Positions 8,237 to 19,502 of a stretch of 64,000 nucleotides of DNA are shown here, one piece after another. The notes below the pieces were generated by a model. That model was not told the origin of the DNA, made no database searches, and saw nothing but the letters and a program-made list of their open reading frames with translations. Within the stretch, counting starts at the first letter, position 1, and the number at the start of each line of letters is the position of its first letter. This stretch comes from Streptomyces piniterrae (GTDB lineage: Bacteria; Actinomycetota; Actinomycetes; Streptomycetales; Streptomycetaceae), in assembly GCF_005048155.1 (NCBI RefSeq), contig NZ_SUMB01000013.1, positions 62,001-126,000 on the forward strand, written 5' to 3'. A program made the translations under genes and the position numbers.

Positions 8237-8295
8237 ATGCGCTGGTACGGGGCTGGGGTGGGACCTGGTACGGGGCTGGGTGGGGGCTGGGTGGG
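8237..8295. repeat. G-rich degenerate tandem repeat upstream of a VOC gene
   Basis: Units of the kind GGTACGGGGCTGGGGTGGGACCT are repeated two to three times with decay. The gap 8205-8458 otherwise shows no gene; a second decayed block (GGTCAGGGTGGGGCGG-like) lies at about 8400-8460. Confidence 0.7.
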
Positions 8296-8458
8296 ACGGT
8301 GTCGGGTGTGCGTTCTGCTGCCGTTTTCACAGCATGGCAGGAGGCACTGACAGTCGCCCTTCGCGCAGCGCCGGGCCCTGCTCAGGATCCGCCGAGGCCC
8401 AGGTCAGGACGGGGTCAGGGTGGGGCGGCGGCAGGTCCAGGGTGGGGCGGGGCCAGGT

Positions 8459-10141
8459 TCAGGATGCGCCGAACCGGTCCCGTAGTTCGCGCTTGAGGAC
8501 CTTGCCGCTGGCGTTGCGCGGCAGCGCGTCCACGAACATCACCCGCTTGGGCGCCTTGAACGACGCGAGGCGCGCGCGGGCCAGATCGATCAGTTCCTGC
8601 TCCCCCAGCAGTTCCTGCCCCACGGCCTGCCCGGCCGCGCCGTCGCCGTTCCCGTCCGATGCCCCGTCGCCGATCCCGTCCCCGCCGGTGCGCCGTACGA
8701 CCACCGCCGTCACCGCCTCGATCCAGTGCTCGTCCGGCAGCCCGATGACCGCGACCTCCGCCACCTGCGGATGCTCGTAGAGGACGTCCTCCACCTGGCG
8801 CGAGGCGACCAGGACACCGCCGGAGTTGATGACGTCCTTGACCCGGTCGACCACCGTGAGATAGCCCTCGGCGTCACGGATGGCGAGGTCCCCGGAGTGG
8901 AACCAGCCGTCCCGGAACGCCTCGGCGGTCTCTTCCGGCTTGCCCCAGTAGCCGCTGCACAGCTGCGGGGAGCGGTATACGACTTCCCCGCGTTCGCCGT
9001 CCGGCACCTCCTCGCCCGTCTCGTCCACCACACGTGCCTCCACGAACAGCACCGGTCGTCCGCAGGAGTCCATCCGGCCTTCGTGCTCCTCCGGGCCGAG
9101 CACCGTGGCCAGCGGCCCGATCTCGCTCTGCCCGAAGCAGTTGTAGAAGGCGAGTCCGGGCAGCCGGGCGCGCAGCCGTTCCAGGACCGGGAGCGGCATG
9201 ATCGAGGCGCCGTAGTACGCCTTGCGCAGTGCGGTCAGCTCGCGGACGGCGAAGTCCGGGTGGTTCGACAGCGCGATCCATACGGTGGGCGGCGCGAACA
9301 GGCTGTCGGCCCGGCCGGCTTCCACCAGGTCGAAGATCCGGGCCGGGTCGGGCCCGTCGAGGATGGTGTTCTCCGCGCCGACCATGAGGTACGGCAGCAG
9401 GAAGACGTGCATCTGGGCGGAGTGGTAGAGCGGGAGCGAGTGCAGCGGGCGGTCGGTCTCTTTGAGGTCCAGGGCGACGACGGCGCTGGTGTATTCGTGG
9501 ATCAGGGCCCGGTGCGTCATCATCGCGCCCTTGGGGAGGGCGGTGGTCCCTGAGGTGTAGAGGAGTTGGACGAGGGAGCCGTCGTCGCCGGCGTCTGCCG
9601 CACGGAAGGGGTCGCCGGCCGGTTCGAGGGGCCTGACCGGTTCGGGGGCACCGGCGGATTCGCGGGCAGCGGCCGATTCGGGAGCGCCTGCCAGGCCGGG
9701 AGCACCCGCCCCTTCTAGGGCGCCGGGCAGCCGTTCCAACAGGCTGTCGGGGGCGTCGCGGAGGGGCAGCCTGCGGATGGAGTCCGGCAGGTGGTGGACG
9801 AGTGCGGGGTCGGCGAGTACGAGTGTGCTGCCCGACTGTTCCAGGGTGTAGCGCAGATCCTCGCCGGTGAGGCTGTGGTTGACCGGGACATGCACCAGTC
9901 CGGCGCGAGCGCAGGCCAGGAAGCCGATGAGATACGCGTCGGAGTTGTGGCCGTAGGCGGCGACGCGGTCGCCGGTGCGCAGTCCGTCGGCCAGCAGTAG
10001 CCGGGCCGCGGCGGTCACCGCGTCGTCCAGCTCGCGGTAGGTCCAGGCGCGTTCCCCGTACCGTACCGCCGTCCGTCCCGGCACCCGGCGCGCGCTGCGC
10101 CGCAGGACTCCGTCGACCGTATTGCTCAGCGCTCGCATCAT
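8459..10141 (-). CDS. Acyl-CoA synthetase (AMP-forming), second copy
   Basis: 560 residues, ANL superfamily. P-loop LLYTSGTTALPKGAM (~190), NCFGQSEIGPLA (~332), HSGDLAIRDAEGY (~416), VKDVINSGGVLVA and the catalytic-lysine segment ASGKVLKREL (~545) are all present. Two stretches are absent from ordinary relatives: a Gly/Ala/Pro/Glu-rich insert before the P-loop (~145-180) and a Gly/Asp-rich insert (~505-525). Both look like repeat expansions. ATG 10141 (MMRALSN) follows GAGGAT; the much longer open frame to 12184 is opposite-frame noise. With the next two genes it forms a co-directional set for acyl activation and oxidation. Confidence 0.9.
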   Translation of the reverse strand: MMRALSNTVDGVLRRSARRVPGRTAVRYGERAWTYRELDDAVTAAARLLLADGLRTGDRVAAYGHNSDAYLIGFLACARAGLVHVPVNHSLTGEDLRYTLEQSGSTLVLADPALVHHLPDSIRRLPLRDAPDSLLERLPGALEGAGAPGLAGAPESAAARESAGAPEPVRPLEPAGDPFRAADAGDDGSLVQLLYTSGTTALPKGAMMTHRALIHEYTSAVVALDLKETDRPLHSLPLYHSAQMHVFLLPYLMVGAENTILDGPDPARIFDLVEAGRADSLFAPPTVWIALSNHPDFAVRELTALRKAYYGASIMPLPVLERLRARLPGLAFYNCFGQSEIGPLATVLGPEEHEGRMDSCGRPVLFVEARVVDETGEEVPDGERGEVVYRSPQLCSGYWGKPEETAEAFRDGWFHSGDLAIRDAEGYLTVVDRVKDVINSGGVLVASRQVEDVLYEHPQVAEVAVIGLPDEHWIEAVTAVVVRRTGGDGIGDGASDGNGDGAAGQAVGQELLGEQELIDLARARLASFKAPKRVMFVDALPRNASGKVLKRELRDRFGAS

Positions 10142-10248
10142 GGCGCGATCCTCGGCCGCGGCCCCATCGGGGTCAAGGCGCCCGGCCGACTGCCCAGCGG
10201 TTCCGCCGCCCGTAGGCCGTTGACCGGCGCCCCCGCGCCACCGCCGTC

Positions 10249-11799
10249 CTACACCGCCCGCTCCCGGCCCTCCCAATACGGGTCGCGCAGGCGCCGCTTG
10301 TAGAGCTTGCCGTTCGGATCGCGGGGCATGGCCGCGATGAAGTCGACCGTACGGGGGCGCTTGTATCCGGCCAGGTGCTGTTCGCAGTGCGCGAGGATGT
10401 CGTCGGCGAGTGCGGGGCCCGCCGTGTGCCCTTCGGCGGGTTCGACGACGGCCTTGACCTGCTCTCCCCAGTCGTCGTGCGGGATGCCGAAGGCGGCCGC
10501 GTCGGCGACGGCGGGGTGGCTGAGGAGGGCGGATTCGATTTCGGCGGGGTAGATGTTGACGCCGCCGGAGATGATCATGTCGATTTTGCGGTCGCGGAGG
10601 AAGAGGTAGCCGTCCTCGTCGAGGTAGCCGAGGTCGCCGACGGTGAAGAAGTCGCCGATGCGGTTCTGCTTCGTCTTGCCGGCGTCCTTGTGGTAGCTGA
10701 AGCCGCCGGTGGTCATCTTCATGTAGACCGTGCCGAGTTCGCCGGCGGGGAGGCGGTTTCCGGTGTCGTCGAAGATGGCGAGTTCGCTGATGGGCCAGGG
10801 TTTGCCGACCGTGCCGGGCTTCTTGAGCCAGTCCTCGGCGGTCGCGAAGGCGCCGCCGCCCTCGCTCGCCGCGTAGTACTCCTCGACGCAGCCGCCCCAC
10901 CAGTCGATCATGGCGCGTTTGACGTGGTCGGGGCAGGGTGCGGCGCCGTGGATGGCGTGCCGCATCGAGGTCACGTCGTATGCCGCGCGGGTCTCTTCGG
11001 GGAGTGCGAGGAGGCGGTGGAACTGGGTGGGGACCATGTGGGTGTGGGTGCAGCGGTGGTTGTCGATGAGGGCCAGCATGTTCTCGGGCGTCCATTTGTC
11101 CATGAGGACGAGGCGGTGCCCTATGTGCAGTGAGGCGCCGGCGAATTGCAGTACGGCGGTGTGGTAGAGCGGCGAGCAGACCAGGTGGACGTTGTCGTCG
11201 AAGGGCTGGATGCCGAAGATGGCGAGGAATCCGCCGAGGTAGGTGTCCTCCGGGGGTTTGCCGGGCAGCGGGCGGCGGATACCGCGTGGGCGTCCGGTGG
11301 TGCCCGAGGTGTAGTTCATGACCCAGCCGAGGGTGCGGTCGGTGGGGGCGGACTCCGGTTGGCCGTCCAGGAGTTCGGCGTAGCGGCGGAAGCCGTCGAT
11401 GGCGCCGACGGCGTAGCGCCGGTCGGCCGGGAGTTTCGCCTGGTCGGCGGCGTGCCGGGCGGCGTCTTTGTAGCGTTCGTGGGCGATCAGGACCTTGGCT
11501 CCGGAGTCGGCGACGATCCAGGCGATCTCCGGGCCGACGAGGTGGTGGTTGACGGGGACGAGGTAGAGGCCGGCCTGGGAGGCGGCGAGGTAGGCGGTGA
11601 GGAATTCGACGCCGTTGAGGAGGACGGCGGCGAAGGCGTCGCCGCGGTCCAGGCCGGCGGCGCGCAGTCCGTGGACCAGTTGGTTGGCCGCGGCGTGCAG
11701 CCGGCCGGCGGTCCACTCCTCGCCGTCCGGGGCGATCAGGACGGTGCGGTCCGGGTCGGCGGTGGCCTGCGCCCAGAAGCCGTTGGGGGTCTCGGACAT
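10249..11799 (-). CDS. Acyl-CoA synthetase (AMP-forming), third copy
   Basis: 516 residues: P-loop NYTSGTTGRPRGI (~160), EYYAASEGGGA (~305), VGDLGYLDEDGY (~386), IDMIISGGVNIYPAEIE and the C-terminal lysine PNGKLYKRRL (~500). A complete FadD-like enzyme quite different from its neighbour at 8459-10141, so not a recent duplicate. GAGGAGG lies ahead of ATG 11799. It sits between a second synthetase and a nitronate monooxygenase on the same strand, separated by a repeat-filled gap from the latter. The acid used is unknown. Confidence 0.9.
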   Translation of the reverse strand: MSETPNGFWAQATADPDRTVLIAPDGEEWTAGRLHAAANQLVHGLRAAGLDRGDAFAAVLLNGVEFLTAYLAASQAGLYLVPVNHHLVGPEIAWIVADSGAKVLIAHERYKDAARHAADQAKLPADRRYAVGAIDGFRRYAELLDGQPESAPTDRTLGWVMNYTSGTTGRPRGIRRPLPGKPPEDTYLGGFLAIFGIQPFDDNVHLVCSPLYHTAVLQFAGASLHIGHRLVLMDKWTPENMLALIDNHRCTHTHMVPTQFHRLLALPEETRAAYDVTSMRHAIHGAAPCPDHVKRAMIDWWGGCVEEYYAASEGGGAFATAEDWLKKPGTVGKPWPISELAIFDDTGNRLPAGELGTVYMKMTTGGFSYHKDAGKTKQNRIGDFFTVGDLGYLDEDGYLFLRDRKIDMIISGGVNIYPAEIESALLSHPAVADAAAFGIPHDDWGEQVKAVVEPAEGHTAGPALADDILAHCEQHLAGYKRPRTVDFIAAMPRDPNGKLYKRRLRDPYWEGRERAV

Positions 11800-11813
11800 G
11801 GGGTGGGTGCCTC

Positions 11814-11950
11814 CTCAGATGCGTCCAGGTCAGGTGCGTCCAGGTCAGGTGCGGCTGGGTCGGGTGTGGCCAGGTCAGGTGCGTATCCGGGGCACATGCG
11901 TCCCGGTCAGGTGCGTCCCGGCCAGGTGCGTCCCGGGTCAGGTGCGTCCC
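11814..11950. repeat. Tandem repeat (CAGGTGCGTCC type)
   Basis: About ten degenerate copies of a ~12-bp unit (GTCAGGTGCGTCC and variants) fill the gap between two minus-strand genes and run into the last codons of the nitronate monooxygenase gene. Confidence 0.85.
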
Positions 11951-13041
11951 GCGATGCGGTTGATGCGGTCGATGGCCCGTTCGAAGCCGCGGGTGAGGTC
12001 GTCGAAGACGGCTTGGACGCTGCGTTCGCTGTTCATGCGGCCGACGATCTGGCCGACGGGGGTGCCGAGCAGCGGTTCGATCTCGTACCGCTGGATACGG
12101 GAGTTGGCCTCGGCGACGAGCAGTCCCTGGAGCGGCATGGGGAGGGTGCCGGGGCCGTTGGGGTCGTCCCAGGCGTCGGTCCATTCGGTGCGCAGCTGGC
12201 GGGCGGGTTTGCCGGTCAGGGCGCGGGAGCGGACGGTGTCGCCGGGGCCGGCGGCGAGCAGTTTCGCGGTGAGCCGGCGGGAGTGGAGCTCGGCTTCCTC
12301 GGTGGTGAGCCAGATCGAGCCGAGCCAGACGCCCTGGGCGCCGAGTGCCAGCCCGGCGGCGATCTGTTCGCCGGTGCCGATGCCGCCGGCGGCGAGGACC
12401 GGCAGTGGGTCGACGGCTCGTACGACTTCCGGGGTGAGGACCATCGTGGCGATCTCGCCGGTGTGGCCGCCGGCTTCGTAGCCCTGGGCGACGACGATGT
12501 CGATGCCGGCGTCCTTGTGGTGCCGGGCGTGGCGGGGGCTGCCGGCGAGTGCGGCGACGAGGATGTGGTGGTCGTGGGCGCGCTGGATGACGTCGGGGGG
12601 CGGTGAGCCCAGGGCGTTGGCGAGCAGCTTGATGGGGTAGTCGAAGGCCACGTCGAGCTGGGAGCGGGCGACTTGTTCCATCCAGCCGGTGATCCGCCAG
12701 CCGGACGCTTCGCCTTCGGCGAGTTGCGGCACCTGGTGTTTGGCGAGGAGGTCCGCGACGTACTGGCGGTGGCTGTCGGGGATCATCGCCTCGACGTCGG
12801 CCTCGGTGACGCCCTCGATCTTTTTGGCAGGCATCACCACATCGAGGCCGTACGGCTTGCCGTCCGTGTGGTCCTGCATCCAGTCGAGGTCACGAGCCAG
12901 TTCACCGGGCGCGGTGTAGCGGACCGCGCCGAGCACCCCGAAGCCGCCGGCCCGGGTGATCGCGGCGGCGACCGCGGGGAAGGGCGTGAACCCGAAGAGG
13001 GCGTGCTCGACTCCCAGCGTGTTGCTCAGCTCCGTCTGCAT
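11938..13041 (-). CDS. Nitronate monooxygenase (NPD-type FMN TIM barrel)
   Basis: 367 residues. Family signposts are AAAITRAGGFGVLGA near the N-terminus, VVAQGYEAGGHTGE (~185-198, with the family His) and PVLAAGGIGTGEQI (~213), which form the FMN-phosphate site; GVWLGSIWLTTEE follows. Family members oxidise alkyl nitronates. Some actinobacterial ones sit in acyl-CoA or steroid catabolic clusters and may act as enoyl reductase-like flavoproteins, which suits the neighbouring synthetases. ATG 13041 has only a weak ribosome site. It ends within the tandem repeat, so the exact C-terminus may be variable. Confidence 0.88.
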   Translation of the reverse strand: MQTELSNTLGVEHALFGFTPFPAVAAAITRAGGFGVLGAVRYTAPGELARDLDWMQDHTDGKPYGLDVVMPAKKIEGVTEADVEAMIPDSHRQYVADLLAKHQVPQLAEGEASGWRITGWMEQVARSQLDVAFDYPIKLLANALGSPPPDVIQRAHDHHILVAALAGSPRHARHHKDAGIDIVVAQGYEAGGHTGEIATMVLTPEVVRAVDPLPVLAAGGIGTGEQIAAGLALGAQGVWLGSIWLTTEEAELHSRRLTAKLLAAGPGDTVRSRALTGKPARQLRTEWTDAWDDPNGPGTLPMPLQGLLVAEANSRIQRYEIEPLLGTPVGQIVGRMNSERSVQAVFDDLTRGFERAIDRINRIAGRT

Positions 13042-13150
13042 GGGCGCAGGATGCCGCAGCGGGCCGTACGAGGGAAGAGATTTTCTGATGCTGCGTCAGG
13101 TCTTTCGTTGCCGCGTCGGAGGTTCCCTCCGTGCGGACGGCCCGTGCTCC

Positions 13151-13216
13151 GGGGGCCGGTGGACCATTAGGGGACGTCCCCTAAGGGTCCACCGGCCCCC
13201 AGGCCAATGCCTACCC
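13151..13216 (+). repeat. Long palindromic element, copy 1 (with flank)
   Basis: Positions 13151-13175 and 13176-13200 are reverse complements over 25 bp with one mismatch (core TTAGGGGAC-GTCCCCTAA), followed by the flank AGGCCAATGCCTACCC. A second copy of palindrome plus flank lies in the opposite orientation at 22690-22755. The hairpin could act as a terminator for the minus-strand oxidase gene, but the shared non-palindromic flank marks it as a dispersed element. Confidence 0.9.
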
Positions 13217-13374
13217 AGCCGCGTCGCTGCCCAGCCGCGTCGCTGCCCAGCCACGTCCCCACCCAGCCGCGCCGCCACCCCAGCCGCGCCCCCACCCAGC
13301 CGCGCCGCCACCCCAGCCGCATCCCTACCCCAGCCGCGCCGCCACCCCAGCCACGTCCCCACCCGGCCCCGCCC
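13206..13374. repeat. Tandem repeat (CCCAGCCGCGCCGCCA type)
   Basis: About ten degenerate ~16-bp units of CCCAGCCGCGYCGCTG / CCCAGCCGCGCCGCCA follow the palindromic element and stop at the 3' end of the oxidase gene. Confidence 0.85.
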
Positions 13375-14985
13375 CTACCCACCCGTGCCGCCGGTGCCCG
13401 CGGCGGCGTCCTCCTCCAGTACCGCCATCGCCGCGTTGTGGCCGGGGATGCCGCTGACTCCGCCGCCGCGGACCGCGCCCGCTCCGCACAGCAGGACGTT
13501 GGGGTGCCCGGTGGCCACGCCCCACCGGCCGGGGGCGGTCGCCTCGCCGCCGGTCGCCGGGTCGTCGGGTTCCGCGTACGGGAATGCCAGGTCGCGGTGG
13601 AAGATGTTGCCGCCGGGCAGGCCCAGTTCGCGGTCCAGGTCGAGCGGGCTGCGGGCCTCGATGCACGGGCGGCCGTCGGCGTCCCTGGCCAGGCAGCCGG
13701 CGAGTGGCTCGGCGAGGTGGTTGTCCAGTTCGGCGAGGGTGGCGGCGAGCAGCCGGTCGCGGGTGGCCGGCTGCGCCGCGGTGTCGGCGGTGAACAGCCG
13801 CGCGGGGGTGTGCAGCCCGAAGAGGGTGAGGGTCTGGTAGCCCTGGCGGACGAGGTCCGGGCCGAGGATGGAGGGGTCGGTCAGGGAGTGGCAGTAGATC
13901 TCGGAGGGCGGGGCGGTGGGCGGTTCGCCGGCGGCGGCCTGCTGGTAGGCGGTCTCCAGCTGCTGGTATCCCTCGGCGATGTGGAAGGTGCCGGAGAAGG
14001 CCTCCCGTGGGTCGACGCGGGTGTCGCGCAGCCGTGGCAGCCGGGTGAGCAGCATGTTGACCTTGAGCTGGGCGCCGTCGGCGGGTGGCGGCGGGGCTTC
14101 GCCGAGGAGGCGGGCCAGTTCCCGGGGTGCGGCGTTGACCAGGACCCGGCGGGCGCCGATCGTGCCCTGTGCGCTGGTGACCTCCGCGGTCCGGCCGTCC
14201 GTGGCGATGCCGGTGACCGGGCAGCTGGTGACGATCTCCGCGCCGGCGCGGCGGGCGGCGTCGGCGAGCGCGTCGGTGAGTGCGCCCATGCCGCCGATGG
14301 GGACGTCCCAGTCGCCGGTGCCGCCGCCGATGACGTGGTAGAGGAAGCAGCGGTTCTGGCGCAGTGAGGGGTCGTGGGCGGTGGCGAAGGTGCCGATGAG
14401 GGCGTCGGTGAGGACGACTCCGCGTACCAGGTCGTCGGTGAAGGTCTCCTCGATCGTCTCGCCCAGGGGGCGTTCGAAGAGGGCGTGCCAGGTGGCGTCG
14501 TCGTCGATCCTGGCGCGGAGTGCGGCGCGGGTGGGCAGCGGTTCGGTGAGGGTCGGGAAGACGCGTTCGGCGAGCCGGTGGGTGCTGCCGTAGAAACGCT
14601 GCCAGGCGGTGAACTCCCGGTCGGATCCGGTGAGTTCGGCGAACGCCTTGCGGGTGCGCTGCGGGCCGCCGCCGACCAGGAGGCCGGTGGGCCGGCCCTG
14701 GCGTACGGCGGGGGTATAGGAGGAGACGGTGCGTTTGCGGACCGCGAAGCGCAGCCCGAGGTCCCGCACGATCTTCGGTGGCAGCAGGCTGACGAGGTAG
14801 GAGTAGCGGGACAGCCGGGCGTCGACGCCGGCGAAGGCCCGGGTCGACACGGCGGCACCACCGGTGTGGTCCAGCCGCTCCAGCATCAGCACGCTGCGTC
14901 CGGCGCGTGCGAGATAGGCGGCGGCGACCAGTCCGTTGTGCCCGCCGCCGACGATGACCACGTCGTACGAAGTCCGTTCCGGCAT
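13375..14985 (-). CDS. FAD-dependent phytoene-desaturase-like oxidoreductase
   Basis: 536 residues. N-terminal dinucleotide fold YDVVIVGGGHNGLVAAAYLARAG (written here as VVIVGGGHNGL at ~9-19) with LERLDHTGGAA, a central VPIGGMGALTDALADAARRAGA segment, and the C-terminal FAD motif LCGAGAVRGGGVSGIPGH (~500-518). This is the phytoene desaturase / CrtI-like family. No carotenoid synthase genes are nearby, so the substrate is open; many such streptomycete proteins (pyridine nucleotide-disulfide oxidase domain 2 type) are unassigned. ATG 14985 is preceded by GAAGAGG. It is divergent from the alpha-galactosidase. Confidence 0.85.
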   Translation of the reverse strand: MPERTSYDVVIVGGGHNGLVAAAYLARAGRSVLMLERLDHTGGAAVSTRAFAGVDARLSRYSYLVSLLPPKIVRDLGLRFAVRKRTVSSYTPAVRQGRPTGLLVGGGPQRTRKAFAELTGSDREFTAWQRFYGSTHRLAERVFPTLTEPLPTRAALRARIDDDATWHALFERPLGETIEETFTDDLVRGVVLTDALIGTFATAHDPSLRQNRCFLYHVIGGGTGDWDVPIGGMGALTDALADAARRAGAEIVTSCPVTGIATDGRTAEVTSAQGTIGARRVLVNAAPRELARLLGEAPPPPADGAQLKVNMLLTRLPRLRDTRVDPREAFSGTFHIAEGYQQLETAYQQAAAGEPPTAPPSEIYCHSLTDPSILGPDLVRQGYQTLTLFGLHTPARLFTADTAAQPATRDRLLAATLAELDNHLAEPLAGCLARDADGRPCIEARSPLDLDRELGLPGGNIFHRDLAFPYAEPDDPATGGEATAPGRWGVATGHPNVLLCGAGAVRGGGVSGIPGHNAAMAVLEEDAAAGTGGTGG

Positions 14986-15212
14986 GCCTCTTCGTAGCAC
15001 GTGGAGGGGGTGCGGGCCAGGCGCAGGCGGCTGAATCCTCCGGCGCGGCCGGTGGGGCTTCTTGACCGGGCGGGTGCCGGATTCTAGCGTCCGGCCGGTG
15101 CGTCGTTGCCGGCACCGGCCCGTTGGTGCGGCGCTCAGGCCGTCCCACCGTCCGCGCTCAGGCCGTCCCGCCCATCCGTGATCCGGCCGTTCCGCCCTCC
15201 GTGAGGTGACCC

Positions 15213-16529
15213 GTGTCCCACCCGTCGGTACCCCGTATCGGCCGCGCCGTCGCCGGGCTGACCGCCCTCGCGGCGTGCGCGGCGGCACTGCTCGCGGCCA
15301 CCGGCCCCGCCTCCGCTGTTCCCGATCCGCCCCGTGTGCCCGGCCCCAAGCGTGCCGGGGCGCATGCGGCGGCGTATCCGAACGTGGCCCCTACGCCGCC
15401 GATGGGGTGGAACAACTGGTCGTACTACCTGTGCGAGGTCAACGAGAAGGTCGTCCTCGACAATGCGCGGGCGCTGGTACGCACCGGTCTGGCGGACAAG
15501 GGCTATGACACGGTGACCGTCGACGACTGCTGGATGGCCAAGCAGCGCGGCCCGGACGGGGAACTGGTGCCGGACCCGGAGAAGTTCCCGCACGGCATGG
15601 CGTATGTCGGCCGGCAGCTGCACCAGATGGGGCTGAAGTTCGGCATCTACGAAGATGTGGGCACGCTGACCTGCGGAAAGTATCCGGGCAGCTTCGGTCA
15701 TTTCCCGCAGGACGCGGCCCAGTTCGCGCGCTGGAAGGTGGACTATCTCAAGGCCGACGGCTGCAATGTGCCGACCGCTCCGGGGCGCACCAAGGAGGAG
15801 ACGTATCACGATCTGTACCGGCAGCAGAGCCGGGCGCTGGAGGACACCGGCCGGGACATCACCTTCTCGGTGTCCGCGCCGGCCTATTTCCAGTACGCGG
15901 GGGACAAGGTGTGGCACAAGGTCATCCGCTGGTCCTCGAAGCTGGGGAATCTGTGGCGGGGCGGCCGGGACATCGCGATGGAGCAGCAGTCCCCGGCCAC
16001 GAAGTGGTCGTCGATCGCCTACAACTTCCGCTACAACGCGGGGCTGGCGGGCCTGCAGCGGCCAGGACGCTGGAACGACCCGGATTTTCTGCTGGCCGGT
16101 GACTCGGGGCTGACCCGGCACGAGATCCAGAGCCAGATGTCGCTGTGGGCGGTGATGGCTGCGCCGCTGATCTCCAGTACGGATCTGGGTGAGCTGTCGC
16201 CCGCGGCGCGCGAGGTGCTGGGGAACGAGCAGGTCATCGCCGTCGACCAGGATCCGCTGGGGGTCCAGGGGAAGGTGGTGGGGCAGGGCGACGGGTTCAC
16301 GGTGCTGTCCAAGCCGCTGGCGAACGGCGAGCGGGCGGTGGCCCTGTTCAACTCGGGTGATACGCCGCGCACGCTGTCGACGACGGCCGAGGCGGCGGGG
16401 CTGCCGGGTGCGGGTGCGTACCGGATGCGGGATCTGGTGACCGGCCGTACCCGCTCCAGTGGCGGGGCGATCGTCGCGGAGAACGTGCCGCCGCATGCCA
16501 CGGTGCTCTACCGGGTCGGCACGAACTGA
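15213..16529 (+). CDS. Secreted alpha-galactosidase, GH27
   Basis: 438 residues with a Sec-type signal peptide (~1-36, ending ASA). Family GH27 marks are PTPPMGWNNWSYY at the start of the barrel, VTVDDCWM, GIYEDVG, the nucleophile segment YLKADGCN (Asp ~180), the acid/base segment GRWNDPDF (Asp ~288), WAVMAAPLISSTDL and a C-terminal beta domain. It hydrolyses terminal alpha-galactosides outside the cell. GTG 15213 follows GAGGTGA. About 440 residues means catalytic domain plus beta-sandwich with no carbohydrate-binding module. It ends 21 bp from the convergent kinase gene. Confidence 0.92.
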   Translation: MSHPSVPRIGRAVAGLTALAACAAALLAATGPASAVPDPPRVPGPKRAGAHAAAYPNVAPTPPMGWNNWSYYLCEVNEKVVLDNARALVRTGLADKGYDTVTVDDCWMAKQRGPDGELVPDPEKFPHGMAYVGRQLHQMGLKFGIYEDVGTLTCGKYPGSFGHFPQDAAQFARWKVDYLKADGCNVPTAPGRTKEETYHDLYRQQSRALEDTGRDITFSVSAPAYFQYAGDKVWHKVIRWSSKLGNLWRGGRDIAMEQQSPATKWSSIAYNFRYNAGLAGLQRPGRWNDPDFLLAGDSGLTRHEIQSQMSLWAVMAAPLISSTDLGELSPAAREVLGNEQVIAVDQDPLGVQGKVVGQGDGFTVLSKPLANGERAVALFNSGDTPRTLSTTAEAAGLPGAGAYRMRDLVTGRTRSSGGAIVAENVPPHATVLYRVGTN

Positions 16530-16550
16530 ACCCGGCGGCCGGGGTGACGT

Positions 16551-18539
<1,989 letters not shown>

Positions 18540-18566
18540 CGCGTATCGCCGCCCCCGTCCCCGCTT

Positions 18567-19484
18567 TCAGGCGCGCAGCTCCCCCTGCGTGTCCTGCCCG
18601 CCCAGTATGGCGGCGGAACGGCACAGCTTGTAGGGCGCTGGGCGGGCGCCGGGGCCGAGTCGCGCCACGGCGCGCAGGATGTGCTGGGGCGGCAGCTGCC
18701 AGCGGAGGGCGGGGGGAACGGCCCGCAGGGCGCGGCCGGCGGCGCGCAGCTGCCGGGTGACGGTGGCGGGCGGGGGTGCCGGCCGCCCGTACAGTGCGTG
18801 CGCGTACGGGGGCAGTGCGCCGTAGGCGAGGTCCGCGACGCGCGTCCACAGCAGCCACCGGGCGGGGACGAGCGGGGCGGGTGTGGGTGGCCTGCGGAGG
18901 AAGGCGTCCACCTGGCGGGCTTCGGGGGTGAGGGCGAGTTCGGGCCGTACGCGGGCGAAGTAGGCGGCGAGCGCGGCGCGGTCGCCGGGAACCCCGGCCG
19001 GGTCGAGGCCGACGAGCCGGGCGCTTTCGCGGTGCTCGTGGAGGTAGGCGTCGGCCTGCGCGTCGCTGACGGGGTAGCCGGAGCGGCGCAGTACGTGCAG
19101 GTAGGAGTCGATCTCGGCGCAGTGCACCCACAGCAGCAGGGCCGGTTCGTCGACGCCGTAGCGTTCGCCGGTGGCCGGGTCGGTGGCGGTCAGCCGGCGG
19201 TGGAGGGCGCGGACCCTGGCGCCGGCCTGCTCGGCGGCTTCGGTGGTGCCGTAGGTGAGGGTGCCGACGAAGTTCGCGGTCCGCATCAGCCGGCCCCAGG
19301 CGTCCCGGCTGCCCCTCTCGTTGTTCTGGAAGGCGGCGGAGTTCTGCATCACTCCGCGTACCGCGCGCGGGTGCAGTGCCTGGAGGTACAGCGCGCGGAC
19401 GCCCGCTATCCACATCATGGGGTCGCCGTGCATCTGCCAGGTCACCGAGCGGGGGCCGAAGAGTCCGGGGTCGCCTGTCATCAC
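18567..19484 (-). CDS. DUF2236 (MpaB-type) oxygenase-like protein
   Basis: 305 residues of the DUF2236 family. Typical are GDPMMWIAGVRALYLQALHPRA near the N-terminus, FVGTLTYGTTEAA, the conserved LLLWVHCAEIDSYL helix and YLHEHR. Relatives include latex-clearing protein and fungal MpaB oxygenases, which use a b-type haem; histidines are present (HP, VHC, HEHR), but the specific reaction is unknown. Start GTG 19484 or ATG 19481, both behind GGGAGGTG. Sandwiched 18 bp after an acyl-CoA dehydrogenase and 27 bp before a kinase gene, it probably acts on a lipid. Confidence 0.85.
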   Translation of the reverse strand: MMTGDPGLFGPRSVTWQMHGDPMMWIAGVRALYLQALHPRAVRGVMQNSAAFQNNERGSRDAWGRLMRTANFVGTLTYGTTEAAEQAGARVRALHRRLTATDPATGERYGVDEPALLLWVHCAEIDSYLHVLRRSGYPVSDAQADAYLHEHRESARLVGLDPAGVPGDRAALAAYFARVRPELALTPEARQVDAFLRRPPTPAPLVPARWLLWTRVADLAYGALPPYAHALYGRPAPPPATVTRQLRAAGRALRAVPPALRWQLPPQHILRAVARLGPGARPAPYKLCRSAAILGGQDTQGELRA

Positions 19485-19502
19485 CGCACCTCCCGAGCCG
19501 TG

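Larger units (their letters stand above)
13042..13374. other. Intergenic region with palindromic element and tandem repeat
   Basis: 333 bp without a supported gene. Holds the 50-bp palindrome at 13151-13200 with its flank, then a tandem repeat from about 13206 to 13374. No clear promoter was seen for the nitronate monooxygenase. Confidence 0.8.

Noticed and set aside
10142..12184. Extension of the second synthetase frame far upstream
   Set aside because: Arg/Pro-rich, overlaps two good genes in other frames, and the synthetase has a natural start at 10141.
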